NCBI GenBank assembly: GCA_937975645.1
Contig: CALJTV010000031.1
Coordinates: forward strand, 21,564-85,563
DNA length: 64,000 nt
Direction: 5' to 3'
From: an uncultured Dehalococcoidia bacterium
Lineage (GTDB): Bacteria; Chloroflexota; Dehalococcoidia; GIF9; UBA5629
Position numbers and translations under genes: made by a program. Below, one piece after another: positions 54,917 to 64,000 of this stretch (position 1 is the first letter of the stretch; every line of letters begins with the position of its first letter). The notes under the pieces were generated by a model. The model worked only from the letters and a program-made list of their open reading frames with translations, searched no databases and had not been told where the DNA came from.

Positions 54917-56239
54917 ATGTTCGATATTTTAGCCCAGCGGTTTTCCCAGATTTTCAGAAATCTTAGCGGTAAGGGGAAGCTGAGCGAAAAAGATATAGAC
55001 GAAGCGCTAAGACAGATACGCTTAGCTTTACTAGAGGCAGATGTCAACTTTAAAGTAGTCAAGGACTTCCTTTTAAAGGTCAGGGCACGTGCTCTGGACA
55101 CAACTGTCCTGTCGAATTTGACGCCGGTGCAGCAAATAGTGAAGATTGTTAACGATGAGCTTACTAGTATTTTAGGTGGAGTAGCGAGTCATCTTACATC
55201 AAGTAGGCAACCTGTCTCCGTGGTAATGCTCGTTGGGTTGCAAGGTTCTGGAAAGACTACAACGGCAGCCAAGTTGGCTCTATATCTTAAGAACTCCGGG
55301 CAACGGGCGCTGCTTGTGGCTGCCGATACTCGCAGGCCGGCTGCTGCTGAACAGCTACTATTGCTTGGCAAGCAGCTCGATATCCCGGTGTATAGCGACA
55401 GTGGAGGGACAGCTACTTCGACCATATGCCAACAAGCGTTGCGAGTGGCTGAGCAGTTAGGAGCGAAGTGGGCGGTTATCGATACCCAGGGGCGTCTGCA
55501 CATTGACGAAGAAATGATGTCGGAGCTGGTTCAATTAAAAAAGGAAATTGGTCCATCGGAAATTCTGCTGGTAGTCGACGCTTTGAGTGGTCAGGACGCA
55601 CTTAACGTTGCTGAAGAATTTAATCGGAGGCTAGGACTGACTGGGCTAGTGCTGACCAAAATGGATGGCGATGCACGGGGTGGGGCTGCACTTTCTATCA
55701 AATTTATCACCGGTGTACCGATCAAGTTCATTGGTACCGGTGAGAAGCCTGATGCTCTGGAGGTTTTTCATCCCGACCGCCTAGCCTCCCGAATTCTAGG
55801 TATGGGGGATGTGCTTACTCTGATTGAGAAAGCGGAGAAACTATTTGATGATGAACTGTCACGTCAGACGGAGAAAAAACTGCGGGCTGCCAGTTTTGAC
55901 CTTGATGATTTGCTCTGGCAGTTGCGCCAGTTCAAGAAGATGGGCACTGTTTCCCAACTCGCAGGGCTGGTGCCTGGCTTCTCGGGCATCGCTTCGAAGG
56001 TTCTCCAGGGAGACGAGGAGCAACGACTGCGCAGGTTTGAAGCCATAATTCTGTCCATGACGCCGGAGGAGAGGCGAAATCCGGAAATCATAGATGGTAG
56101 TAGGCGTCGCCGTATTGCTCGGGGAAGTGGTACCACCCCCCGCGATGTTAATCAATTGCTCAGCCAGTATTATCAAGCAAAGAAACTAGCCAAAATGGTG
56201 GCTAAAGGTAAGATACCTCGAGGGCTTTTTGGTCTTTAG
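54917..56239 (+). CDS. ffh: Signal recognition particle protein
   Basis: 440 residues from ATG 54917 (MFDILAQRFSQIFRNLSGKG, the family start); an upstream in-frame ATG at 54836 overlaps the promoter and adds unrelated sequence. N domain 1-85, G domain with GLQGSGKTTTAAKLA, DTQGRLHID and TKMDGDARGG, then the M domain with the helical RRRRIARGSGTTPRDVNQLL segment that binds SRP RNA. The 4.5S RNA gene is not in the window. Confidence 0.97.
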   Translation: MFDILAQRFSQIFRNLSGKGKLSEKDIDEALRQIRLALLEADVNFKVVKDFLLKVRARALDTTVLSNLTPVQQIVKIVNDELTSILGGVASHLTSSRQPVSVVMLVGLQGSGKTTTAAKLALYLKNSGQRALLVAADTRRPAAAEQLLLLGKQLDIPVYSDSGGTATSTICQQALRVAEQLGAKWAVIDTQGRLHIDEEMMSELVQLKKEIGPSEILLVVDALSGQDALNVAEEFNRRLGLTGLVLTKMDGDARGGAALSIKFITGVPIKFIGTGEKPDALEVFHPDRLASRILGMGDVLTLIEKAEKLFDDELSRQTEKKLRAASFDLDDLLWQLRQFKKMGTVSQLAGLVPGFSGIASKVLQGDEEQRLRRFEAIILSMTPEERRNPEIIDGSRRRRIARGSGTTPRDVNQLLSQYYQAKKLAKMVAKGKIPRGLFGL

Positions 56240-56253
56240 GGACAGCAAATTTC

Positions 56254-56883
56254 TTATTGGGCTGGTTTGGTAAGGCCTGTTACTGTGAGCTGACGGTTTT
56301 TTATCTCCACGTTCGTCACCGTGAGCGGCAAGTCCGCCAGCTCGATATTGACCATAATGTTAAGCAATTGTTCCACCCTCTGATTCAGTGCCTTGGGCAA
56401 CGGCAGTTTACCGAGATTGAAATCGGTAACCACGATTTTGGGTCTATCGTTCACCATTTTTACATGTCCGACGAGTCCTGTTTTGGCGTTGATCCCGGGC
56501 ACTTCTAACTCAGCGTAAACCAAGAACTCACCACCATTGCTGTTGCGCAAGTTAACTATCATCTTCTCTACGATTGGCTTGCCGTTAGAGCTGGCTTTGG
56601 CTTTAGCTAGCTCCTTGGTTAACTTTGCGTTGATTTCCTTTTCGTTGATCTGCAAATTGACCTCTTTTTTCTGGTTATTTTCCACTGCCTCTTCGATCTC
56701 GCTCTTAAAGGTGGCTATTTTCTCTTCAAAAGCCAGTGCCGATTTTTCATCAGGAAGCACCAAGGTTATCCGTGTCTGGATCTGGGGTGTCAGTGAATAC
56801 AAGTAGTATCCTAGTAGTAGGCCAAAGAGAGCAAGCAGTCCGATCAAGCCGAGAGCGACGATCAAGCCTTTCAAAATTCTCAT
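56254..56883 (-). CDS. Conserved membrane-anchored protein of unknown function
   Basis: 209 residues: an N-terminal membrane anchor (about 5-30, LKGLIVALGLIGLLALFGLLLG), then a mostly beta extracytoplasmic domain that resembles LmeA/DUF2993-type proteins in its late segment (GHVKMVNDRPKIVVTDFNLGKLPLP by segments 140-165). No catalytic motif is seen. Follows rpoD by 27 bases on the same strand, so may be co-transcribed with dnaG-rpoD. Function not assigned. Confidence 0.7.
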   Translation of the reverse strand: MRILKGLIVALGLIGLLALFGLLLGYYLYSLTPQIQTRITLVLPDEKSALAFEEKIATFKSEIEEAVENNQKKEVNLQINEKEINAKLTKELAKAKASSNGKPIVEKMIVNLRNSNGGEFLVYAELEVPGINAKTGLVGHVKMVNDRPKIVVTDFNLGKLPLPKALNQRVEQLLNIMVNIELADLPLTVTNVEIKNRQLTVTGLTKPAQ

Positions 56884-56910
56884 GCTGTATCTCCTTGCAG
56901 TCGAATTAGT

Positions 56911-58482
56911 CTACTCTAAGTAGTCCTTCAATCTTCGGCTGCGTGTTGGATGGCGCAATTTGCGCAAAGCCTTTGCCTCAATCTGGCGGATCCGCTCGCG
57001 CGTCACATTAAATTCTTTCCCTACCTCCTCTAGAGTTCGAGCGCGGCCATCTTCGAGTCCGAATCTTAGGGAGACGACTCTTCTCTCCCTCTCGGTAAGT
57101 TCGGACAATATCTTGTTCAGTTGTGCTTTTAATAGCTCTTGCGAGGCGGCATCAGCCGGTGGTAAAGTGGCACGATCCTCGATGAAGTCACCTAAGTGGC
57201 TGTCTTCATCCTCGCCGATCGGCATCTCAAGAGATATTGGCATCTGGGACAGCTTCATAATCTCTCTTACTCTCTCAGAGGAAATCTCCATCCCTTTGCC
57301 GATTTCCTCGTAGCTGGGTTCACGCCCGAATTCTTGGGCAAGCCGTCTGTTTACTTTTAATAGCCTGTTTATCGTTTCTACCATATGCACCGGTATTCGG
57401 ATAGTTCTCGCCTGATCAGCTATAGCTCTGGTGATGGCTTGCCTAATCCACCAGGTAGCATAAGTACTGAATTTGTAGCCCTTTCGGTATTCGAATTTTT
57501 CGACAGCCCTTACCAGTCCGATATTTCCCTCCTGTATTAGATCAAGGAGTGGCATGCCGTGCCCTACATACTTTTTGGCTACACTGACAACGAGGCGAAG
57601 GTTTGCCTCTGTGAGATGTTTTTCTGCTTTTTTTGCCTCCTTACGGACGTGGTCAAAGTGACGTTTGAGTTCGTGGTTAAGCGTCTGAAGGGCGGAGTAA
57701 AACTGGGCATTGACAGGTTCTTCGATAAAACCTTTCAATTTGTTCCAAGTAGTGTCCTTGTCAAAAAGTGCCAGTACCTGCGGGGGTAACAGTCTGCTAT
57801 CTATAGAAAAGTCGACGAGCGTTTGTTCCACCTCTGCTTTGTCCTTATCCAGCTTGACAGCGAGGCTCTCGACCATGGACGGGTCTATCACTCCATCTAT
57901 GGCTGCCCGTAACTTTGTATTGGTAATGCTTCGAGTGAAATTGTCGCGAGACTTTATCCCCAGCTGCTTCATTAGTGCATCTATTACTGGTTGTGCTGCT
58001 AACATATGCCGCAGAAGATAGATTATTATATCCGTGGGGGAAGGGTATTCTTGGTACTGCTGATGGTAAAGGTTTTCGATTTTTTCCAAATATTTGGCTT
58101 CCTCTATTTTGCTTGCCAGAACCTTTTCATCTTCTGCGGTGAGCAGGGCAACTTTGCCGATCTCGTGCAAGTACATCCGGACCGGGTCATCAATTGCTTC
58201 ATGTTCAATGTGTTCTACCTCGGTGTCTACAAGGGGTTTATCTTCTCTTTCCAGCTTGGCTATCCAATCGCTATCAGGCTCTTCTAGGATGTCGGTGTCT
58301 TTCCATACCGGCTGCGTCAAAAGGTCACTCTCAGCCGTGATTTCAAGCTCGGATTTACTCGGTGTGGCAAATGCATCTACGCCTGCTTTCTCAACATCGT
58401 GTGCTTCCTTTTGTTTTCTATCCTTTGAGGGGAAGAATGACAGGAGCTCCTTGCCATTGTCTGTATTTCTCATCTGTCCCAC
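56911..58482 (-). CDS. rpoD: Primary sigma factor (sigma-70/sigma-A)
   Basis: 523 residues. Region 1.2 [18 protein letters not shown]; region 2 [47 protein letters not shown] (−10 recognition); region 4.2 [30 protein letters not shown] (shown in part) for the −35. The segment between 1.2 and 2 is expanded by about 140 residues, as in many primary sigmas. Overlaps the dnaG end by 13 bases: the classic dnaG-rpoD operon. The TTGACA/TATAAT promoters seen here fit its recognition helices. Confidence 0.97.
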   Translation of the reverse strand: MGQMRNTDNGKELLSFFPSKDRKQKEAHDVEKAGVDAFATPSKSELEITAESDLLTQPVWKDTDILEEPDSDWIAKLEREDKPLVDTEVEHIEHEAIDDPVRMYLHEIGKVALLTAEDEKVLASKIEEAKYLEKIENLYHQQYQEYPSPTDIIIYLLRHMLAAQPVIDALMKQLGIKSRDNFTRSITNTKLRAAIDGVIDPSMVESLAVKLDKDKAEVEQTLVDFSIDSRLLPPQVLALFDKDTTWNKLKGFIEEPVNAQFYSALQTLNHELKRHFDHVRKEAKKAEKHLTEANLRLVVSVAKKYVGHGMPLLDLIQEGNIGLVRAVEKFEYRKGYKFSTYATWWIRQAITRAIADQARTIRIPVHMVETINRLLKVNRRLAQEFGREPSYEEIGKGMEISSERVREIMKLSQMPISLEMPIGEDEDSHLGDFIEDRATLPPADAASQELLKAQLNKILSELTERERRVVSLRFGLEDGRARTLEEVGKEFNVTRERIRQIEAKALRKLRHPTRSRRLKDYLE

Positions 58483-60341
58483 CTTCTGCTGAGTTGCTGC
58501 CGCAGATCATTTTGTCGGCTAAAAACTTCTTTTAGCTTTGTGCTGACCTCTATTCCTTGTTCCTCGAGCCTTGCCAGTTCCGCGTCTACGCCGCCTATCT
58601 CAGCCTCCATAGCCAGCAGTTCCCGCCTCTTGATCTCAAGGTTCCTAAGCCTTTTTTCATGAAGGCGAATGATGCAGTCTTGTAGGGCGTGATGTCGCAT
58701 GGTCTCGCTTTCGCGAATTACCGACGGAAACTCTTTGGAAAGAATCTTTTCCAGGTATTCTTGCAAAACGGTGTCCAGTTTTCCCTTGAGTTGGTCAATG
58801 CTGGTGCACTCTTGCCACTTAAGGAACAGCTCTTTGTTTTCGCTTTGTTCAAAGCAATCGGGTGAGAGCTCTCGCACCTCTGTCCTAAGTCCCGGGTATT
58901 GCAGTAGCAGCGCTAGACAGTACTGTTCTATTAGACCGGAGTTGGGGACGATCTGACCTTGGTGTTTTAGGGTGGCCTCTTGCATTTGCCACTTGGACAA
59001 CCTTTTTTGCTGTGCTTTTGCCTTCCTTAGGACATCTTCTAGGGTGCGATGATCAATCTTGAGATATTTGGCGAGTCTGTCCACATAATGTGCTTGCCTT
59101 ACAGGATCTCTTATTTCAAGCAGCAATGGTGTAAATTTTTCCACCAGCAATGATTTTTGTGTTGCATCCTCCATATTAGCTCTGGCGGTGAAAGTATCAA
59201 ATATAAAATCGATTATTGGTCTGGCGTTTTCTATAACATTGCGCCATAATTCAGGGTCTTCTTTGATTATTTCATCGGGGTCTTTGTTCTCGGGGAGTAG
59301 TACTGCTTTTACCTCTGCTTTGTATGCGTCTTCATACTTGACCCAGCCGTAGACCGCTGTTGAGAAGGGGATCACCTTGTCTATTAGTTCACCACCTCTA
59401 AAAACGGCCTCTGTTCCGGCGGTGTCCGGGTCCAGGGCGATCACAAGGTTTCGGGTCAGGTTCTTAAAAGTAGCCAGTTGCTTTTCGGTAATGGAAGTCC
59501 CCATGGAAGCGACCACATTCTGCCATCCATACTGGTGTGCTATTATTACGTCCATGTAACCTTCAACGATAATGGCTTGATTGCTCTGTCGGATTGCCTG
59601 TTTTGCCCGGTCAATGCCGTAAAGGATGCTGCTCTTATCAAAGACCATTGTCTGGGGTGAGTTAAGATATTTCGGTGTAGAACCGTCCAGTGCCCTAGCA
59701 CCAAAGCCCACCAACTTGCCATCAATGTTTCGTATGGGAAACATGAGTCTGTTGCGGAATCTGTCGCGAGTGCTTTTGTCATCTTGTTCCACAAGCAAAC
59801 CTGCAGCCAAGAGGTCGCTTTCCTCATAGCCTTGGTTTAAAAGGTGTTTTTTCAGTGTTTCCCATCCCTCAGGACTAATACCTAGCTGGAAGTTTTTGAT
59901 AGTTTCAAGTGATAAGCCTCTCTGATTAAGGTAATGTCTCACTGATTCGCCTGCAGAGGTGCTCAGCAGCAGCTCATGGTAATAGGCAGCAGTAGCCTCG
60001 TTGATTTGGAAAATTCTTTCCTCTTTACTCTTGTTTTCCTTTTTGCCATTGCCGGAAAATGCGGTCAGGCTTACCCCTGCTTTGCTGGCAAGGAGCTTGA
60101 GCGCCTCGCTAAAGTCGATGCCCTCTTTTCTCATCACGAACGAGAAAATGTCGCCGCCAGTATTACAGGCTCCAAAGCAGTGCCAGCTCTGTCTGTCGGG
60201 GAAAACAAAGAACGACGGATTTTTCTCGGGGTGAAAAGGACATAGCGCTCGGTAGTTCCTACCCGATTTTTGTAAGGGTACATAATCGGACACAACCTGT
60301 ACGATGTCAAGTCTTTGTTTTATTTCGTCGATGGCACTCAT
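58470..60341 (-). CDS. dnaG: DNA primase
   Basis: 623 residues. CHC2 zinc site [11 protein letters not shown] with [10 protein letters not shown]; catalytic TOPRIM domain with VEGYMDVI and [11 protein letters not shown]; the C-terminal helicase-binding region from about 440. The zinc region is slightly changed (CFGAC instead of CFGC). Synthesises replication primers. First gene of dnaG-rpoD. Confidence 0.96.
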   Translation of the reverse strand: MSAIDEIKQRLDIVQVVSDYVPLQKSGRNYRALCPFHPEKNPSFFVFPDRQSWHCFGACNTGGDIFSFVMRKEGIDFSEALKLLASKAGVSLTAFSGNGKKENKSKEERIFQINEATAAYYHELLLSTSAGESVRHYLNQRGLSLETIKNFQLGISPEGWETLKKHLLNQGYEESDLLAAGLLVEQDDKSTRDRFRNRLMFPIRNIDGKLVGFGARALDGSTPKYLNSPQTMVFDKSSILYGIDRAKQAIRQSNQAIIVEGYMDVIIAHQYGWQNVVASMGTSITEKQLATFKNLTRNLVIALDPDTAGTEAVFRGGELIDKVIPFSTAVYGWVKYEDAYKAEVKAVLLPENKDPDEIIKEDPELWRNVIENARPIIDFIFDTFTARANMEDATQKSLLVEKFTPLLLEIRDPVRQAHYVDRLAKYLKIDHRTLEDVLRKAKAQQKRLSKWQMQEATLKHQGQIVPNSGLIEQYCLALLLQYPGLRTEVRELSPDCFEQSENKELFLKWQECTSIDQLKGKLDTVLQEYLEKILSKEFPSVIRESETMRHHALQDCIIRLHEKRLRNLEIKRRELLAMEAEIGGVDAELARLEEQGIEVSTKLKEVFSRQNDLRQQLSRRWDR

Positions 60342-60383
60342 GCTTTGCGCCTGCCCCAGAATATATTTTACATAATATTGTAA

Positions 60384-61439
60384 CTAGATTGAATAGCCAC
60401 TGATTTCCTTTGCCACTCTTGAAGCGTATTGGTCTGTCATTCCGGCAATGTAGTCGGCGACTTTTCTTTCTATAGGGACATCCTGCATTATGTATTCCTT
60501 GGGCAGCTCCTCCTCGTGTTTTAGAAAATGTGAAAACAAGATGTGTATGATCTGGCGTGCTCTTCTTGTCTCGTCGGTGAATAGGGTTGGATTGTACACT
60601 TTTTCAAAGAGGAACTCACGGAGGCTGTTAGTTACTTGCAGGACTTTATCCGTCATGCCGATTTTGGGTTTTCTTATATCTGGTTGGCTCATCTGGGCGA
60701 GCGAATAAGTGATGATGTCGGTAACCAAAGTATTGATGCGTTGCGAGGGGGTGTTGCCCAGTGTATTTACCGCTGTGGAAGGTAGCTCTCTTTCGGTTAT
60801 TACCCCAGCCCTGATAGCGTCGGTGATATCGTGGTTGACGTAGGCAACTACATCTGCGATCTTCACCACTTGACCTTCAAGTGTGCCTACCTCGATCCAC
60901 CCTTCGCCGAGTATCTCGATCCCTCCTTTTGAGTGGTTTAAAATACCGTCACGCACCTCCCAGGTGAGGTTCAGTCCCTGTCCGTCTTTTTCTAAGACAT
61001 CGACCACTCTAAGGCTTTGCTCGTTGTGTCTGAAACCGAACGGGCAAAGTTCGTTCAAAACCTGTTCGCCAATGTGACCAAATGGGGTATGACCTAGGTC
61101 ATGCCCCAAGGCAATAGCTTCTGTCAAGTCTTCGTTTAGGTTCAACGCCCTGGCAATGGTGCGTGCAATCTGTGAGACTTCCAAGGTGTGTGTTAGACGT
61201 GTTACGTAATGGTCACTCAAAGGCATGATGAACACCTGCGTCTTGTGTTTAAGCCGGCGAAACGCGTTGCAGTGGATAATGCGGTCGCGGTCTCTTTGGA
61301 AGGCTGTCCTCATAGGACAGGGTTCCTCCCATCTGAGTCTGCCTTTGCTGAATTTGCTTTTTGTAGCAAAAGGAGAGAGAGCCGCTTCAGACTCTTCTAT
61401 TCGCTGGCGAATATTTAGCTCGGTCGTCATGAACGTCAA
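60384..61439 (-). CDS. dgt: dGTPase-like HD-domain phosphohydrolase
   Basis: 351 residues. Metal site: RRLKHKTQVF, HTLEVSQIARTIARAL, and the ALGHDLGHTPFGHIGE HD motif. Belongs to the deoxyguanosinetriphosphate triphosphohydrolase-like group; substrate may be dNTPs in general. The C-terminal end has the ADYIAGMTDQYASRVA family motif. 42 bases before dnaG on the same strand. Confidence 0.92.
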   Translation of the reverse strand: MTFMTTELNIRQRIEESEAALSPFATKSKFSKGRLRWEEPCPMRTAFQRDRDRIIHCNAFRRLKHKTQVFIMPLSDHYVTRLTHTLEVSQIARTIARALNLNEDLTEAIALGHDLGHTPFGHIGEQVLNELCPFGFRHNEQSLRVVDVLEKDGQGLNLTWEVRDGILNHSKGGIEILGEGWIEVGTLEGQVVKIADVVAYVNHDITDAIRAGVITERELPSTAVNTLGNTPSQRINTLVTDIITYSLAQMSQPDIRKPKIGMTDKVLQVTNSLREFLFEKVYNPTLFTDETRRARQIIHILFSHFLKHEEELPKEYIMQDVPIERKVADYIAGMTDQYASRVAKEISGYSI

Positions 61440-61463
61440 TGTAACGTAGCTCCGTTTGGTAGG

Positions 61464-63731
61464 CTAGGACAAGTTCAGCTTCGCCTCGGCAGCGGCAATG
61501 ATGCGCCTTGTCTCCTCGATCATGTCCGGGCTTACGGAGACAGAAGTAATCCCCCATCCTACCAATTTCTCGGTAAGTTCGGGATAGACAGAAGGTGCTT
61601 GCCCGCAGATTGAAGAGGTGACCCCTTTAGCGGCACACGTCTTGATAATCTTTTCTATAGCCATTAGCACCGCCTCATTTCTTTCGTCGAATACTGTCGC
61701 CAGCTTGGGGTTATCCCTATCTATGCCCAGAATCAGCTGGGTCAAATCGTTTGAGCCGATAGAGATGCCGTCTATTCCAACCTCGAGGAACTTATCTATC
61801 AAAAACACGTTCGAGGGCACCTCAGCCATCATCCATAGCTTGAAATTGGGAAACTGGTAGAGTCCCTCAGCTACGAAGAACCGTTTTATTTTTGCCATCT
61901 CGTCGACGAAGCGGACAAAGGGGATCATAACATACAGGTTATCGTAACTCTGACAGACCCTTTTAATGGCTTCGACTTCCAGTCTAAAGACCTCGATTTC
62001 ATGGGTATATCTGGAACACCCGCGATAACCGAGCATCGGGTTCTCTTCAAACTCCTCGTATCTTTCGCCTCCGCGCAAGTTCCTATATTCGTTGGTCTTG
62101 AAGTCGGTAGTCCTGTACACCACAGGGCGGGGATGGAAGGCTTTCGTGAAGGCGGCAATGCCTCTGGCTAGCATTTCAGTGAACTGTTCGCCTTTTCCTT
62201 CGTGTAGCATGTACCTGGGGTGGGCACCTATTTGGGCGATCATGAACTCAGCCCTGAGTAGACCGACCCCGTCCACATTTCGCTTTGCGATTACATCCGC
62301 AAGCTCTGGTTCTGCCAAATTTACATATACCCTGGTGCGGGTCCTAATATGTTCTCCGATAACAACGGTTGGTGCTATCACTGGCTCTACGACCTTGCCG
62401 CTATACACTTTGCCTTCGTATCCATCGACGGTAATAACTTGATCGTCGGCGAGGATCTTGGTTGCCATCTCAGTACCGACCACACAGGGGATTCCGAGTT
62501 CGCGGCTGACGATTGCGGCATGTGCAGTCCTACCTCCTCGGTCAGTTATTATAGCAGCAGCGCGCTTCATTGCCGGCACAAAGTCAGGTGTGGTCATCTC
62601 GGCTACCAGGATGTCCCCATCCTTTACTTTATCTATGCCTGAAGCATCAGCGACGATTCTGGCTGGACCAACAGCTATCCCAGGACTGGCTGAAAGTCCG
62701 GTGAGAATCGGTTCAGCCTCAATCTTTAGTCTAGCTGAAACCTTCTCTTCCTTGGGTTTCAGGGTGGTAATGGGTCGTGTCTGAAGAATGAACAATTGTC
62801 TATCCTCTTTTGCCCATTCGATGTCCTGAGGAACTTTGTAGTGGTCTTCGATCAATTTACCTATCTTGGCTAAAGCGATGATGTCTTTGTCAGCCAGCTT
62901 TTGTCTGCTTTGTCTTGAAACTGGGACAGGCACTTTAACGGTGAGCTCCAGCTCTTTAACTACTTTCCCAGTGTTTCTTACCAGCTGCCATTCCTGGCGG
63001 CTGATTTTTTTGTCAACTATCTCCCAATTCGCTTTATCCACCAAGTATTGGTCAGGTGTGACGTCTCCGGAAACAATAGCTTCGCCAAGCCCGTAGATCG
63101 CTTCTATGAGGATCTTTGTGTCGTCATTTGTCACCGGCTCAGTTGTGAACATGACACCCGAGGCTTCTGATTGGATCATTTTCTGTACTGGTACTGCTAT
63201 ACCCACCTTGAAGTGGTCAAACCCTTGTTGCTGCCGGTAGAATATGGCTCTGGACTCGAAGAGGGAAGCCCAACAGCCCAGTACCGCGGCTACCACTGCA
63301 TCTTCGCCTTTTACGTTGAGGAAAGTGCGCTGCTGTCCAGCAAAAGAGGCTTCGGGAAGGTCTTCCGCGGTTGCTGAGGAGCGCACTGCCACCAGCCCAC
63401 CTCCCAATTTCTGATAGGCGGCTTTGATTTGGTTAGCCAGGTCTTCTGACATGGACAGTGCGGCAAATTTACTTTTAATAATACTAGAGGTTTCCTGGAG
63501 TTTTTTACTATCGTTTACATCAAGGTTTTGTAGCAGCTTTCGAACCTCCCCTGCTAGGTTACTCGTCTTCAGGAACTCAAAATACGCCGCTGATGTTACG
63601 ATAAATCCAGGTGGTACAGGAATGCCGATGGAAGTCATTTCTCCTAGGTTTGCCCCTTTGCCTCCCACGAGGCTAATATCGTCTTTCCTTATTTCATCAA
63701 ACCAGACTATGTATTTCGTGTCCTGCTTCAT
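61464..63731 (-). CDS. ppsA: Phosphoenolpyruvate synthase
   Basis: 755 residues. N-terminal nucleotide-binding domain (VGGKGANLGEM, AVRSSATAEDLPEASFAGQQ), phospho-histidine domain GGRTAHAAIVSRELGIPCVVGT, and the C-terminal PEP/pyruvate-binding barrel with SIGSNDLTQLILG and SICGQAPS. Converts pyruvate and ATP to PEP, AMP and phosphate. With PorGDAB in the same window it supplies gluconeogenesis from acetyl-CoA-derived pyruvate. GAAGGAG precedes the ATG. Confidence 0.96.
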   Translation of the reverse strand: MKQDTKYIVWFDEIRKDDISLVGGKGANLGEMTSIGIPVPPGFIVTSAAYFEFLKTSNLAGEVRKLLQNLDVNDSKKLQETSSIIKSKFAALSMSEDLANQIKAAYQKLGGGLVAVRSSATAEDLPEASFAGQQRTFLNVKGEDAVVAAVLGCWASLFESRAIFYRQQQGFDHFKVGIAVPVQKMIQSEASGVMFTTEPVTNDDTKILIEAIYGLGEAIVSGDVTPDQYLVDKANWEIVDKKISRQEWQLVRNTGKVVKELELTVKVPVPVSRQSRQKLADKDIIALAKIGKLIEDHYKVPQDIEWAKEDRQLFILQTRPITTLKPKEEKVSARLKIEAEPILTGLSASPGIAVGPARIVADASGIDKVKDGDILVAEMTTPDFVPAMKRAAAIITDRGGRTAHAAIVSRELGIPCVVGTEMATKILADDQVITVDGYEGKVYSGKVVEPVIAPTVVIGEHIRTRTRVYVNLAEPELADVIAKRNVDGVGLLRAEFMIAQIGAHPRYMLHEGKGEQFTEMLARGIAAFTKAFHPRPVVYRTTDFKTNEYRNLRGGERYEEFEENPMLGYRGCSRYTHEIEVFRLEVEAIKRVCQSYDNLYVMIPFVRFVDEMAKIKRFFVAEGLYQFPNFKLWMMAEVPSNVFLIDKFLEVGIDGISIGSNDLTQLILGIDRDNPKLATVFDERNEAVLMAIEKIIKTCAAKGVTSSICGQAPSVYPELTEKLVGWGITSVSVSPDMIEETRRIIAAAEAKLNLS

Positions 63732-63765
63732 TACACTCCTTCAAAAGGTTTTCTGGTGATTCTTA

Positions 63766-63795
63766 ATTATAACACCTGCCGATAGTCTTATTGAA
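63766..63795 (-). promoter_or_regulatory. Promoter of ppsA
   Basis: On the minus strand TTCAAT (63795-63790), 18-base spacer, TATAAT (63771-63766) with a TGT extension, 34 bases before the ppsA ATG. Confidence 0.5.
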
Positions 63796-63871
63796 GAGTG
63801 CTAGTCCTGCCCTATATCGTGGGCGGCGTGCATCAGCAAGCGTGCAGCCTGATCTAGTCCAGATAGATTAG

Positions 63872-63889
63872 TGACACTATATAGTGTCA
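63872..63889. repeat. Perfect 18-bp palindrome before the edge gene
   Basis: TGACACTATATAGTGTCA, two bases before the start codon at 63892, overlapping a possible -10 (TATAGT). Probably an operator or transposon-end-like element. Confidence 0.55.
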
Positions 63890-63891
63890 TT

Positions 63892-64000
63892 ATGAAGATA
63901 GTTAATGGACAAGTCCTCGGAGCTGTTAAGCTCAGCCAAAAGACAGCTGACATATCAAAGGAAGCTCAAAGGAGGTTGAAATGGTCCGATTACTACTATT
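63892..64000 (+). CDS. Partial helix-turn-helix transposase/integrase-like gene (IS481-like N-terminus)
   Basis: Thirty-six codons are visible before the window ends. After a variable start (MKIVNGQVLGAVKLSQ) the segment SKEAQRRLKWSDYYY resembles the beginning of the helix-turn-helix domain of IS481/IS3-type integrases, usually followed by a 'HG.NARLTCRHFGIS' stretch. AGGAGG near 63972 is internal. Too short to be certain; the only sign of a mobile element in the window. Confidence 0.5.
   Translation, partial: MKIVNGQVLGAVKLSQKTADISKEAQRRLKWSDYYY

Overview
The window is compact bacterial chromosome, about half GC, with most genes on the minus strand, many ATGA overlaps and almost no long gaps. 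Gene content and protein sequence style suggest an anaerobic Chloroflexota bacterium, probably Dehalococcoidia-like. That placement is inference from recognition, not from a database search. There are no rRNA genes, tRNA genes or CRISPR arrays that I can see. One partial transposase-like gene lies at the right edge.

Layout. (1) 1-8.9 kb: gatCA with a small DUF6504-like gene, an EF-G paralogue, etfBA, prfA-prmC, rpsP-khpA. (2) 8.9-16 kb: a complete F1Fo ATP synthase operon (atpZ-B-E-[41-aa membrane protein]-F-H-A-G-D-C). (3) 16-20.6 kb: a bifunctional-nuclease family protein with an inserted domain, dtd, a Fur-family regulator and a nickel/cobalt ECF transporter (MNQO). (4) 20.6-32.3 kb: the energy-metabolism core. 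A [NiFe] hydrogenase/heterodisulfide-reductase-like operon (hdrD-like, hdrA, mvhD, mvhG, mvhA, maturation protease, nadC) lies next to a second cluster (hdrC, hdrB, hdrA, mvhD). (5) 32.5-38.6 kb: a NarL-type two-component system and mfd. (6) 38.7-42.4 kb: an ACP-like gene, nusB, a radical SAM gene, a fabD-like gene, rpmF and yceD. (7) 42.6-51.7 kb: an M20 peptidase, rplI-dnaB, a DnaD-domain protein, a double-AAA+ helicase loader, HNH, ricT, holB, lysA. (8) 51.7-64 kb: porCDAB, ffh, rpoD-dnaG, dgt, ppsA and the edge transposase-like gene.

The most striking system is the second Hdr/Mvh cluster. Its hdrA and mvhD genes are each interrupted by one in-frame UGA, exactly where the neighbouring paralogue has Cys (codon 195 of HdrA, codon 66 of MvhD). 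Each UGA is followed within a few bases by a hairpin that the Cys paralogue lacks. I read both as selenoproteins with bacterial SECIS elements. The genome therefore appears to carry a cysteine and a selenocysteine version of the same flavin-based electron-bifurcating module side by side, next to a nickel importer and a Fur-type regulator that would serve the hydrogenase.

Other unusual items: a FabD homologue that has lost both catalytic residues and an ACP homologue that has lost its phosphopantetheine serine, both near rpmF-yceD; a domain found both as a free 80-aa protein and inserted in the bifunctional-nuclease protein; a tandemly duplicated helicase-loader ATPase; two tiny membrane proteins (41 and 48 aa) in or beside energy operons; a shared operator-like sequence before the Fur gene and the metal transporter; a perfect palindrome filling the spacer of the predicted por promoter; and several near-leaderless promoters.

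As a physiology, PorCDAB with PpsA points to ferredoxin-linked pyruvate metabolism and gluconeogenesis. Hdr/Mvh and EtfAB handle low-potential electrons, and ATP synthase (proton type by its c-subunit motif) uses the resulting gradient.
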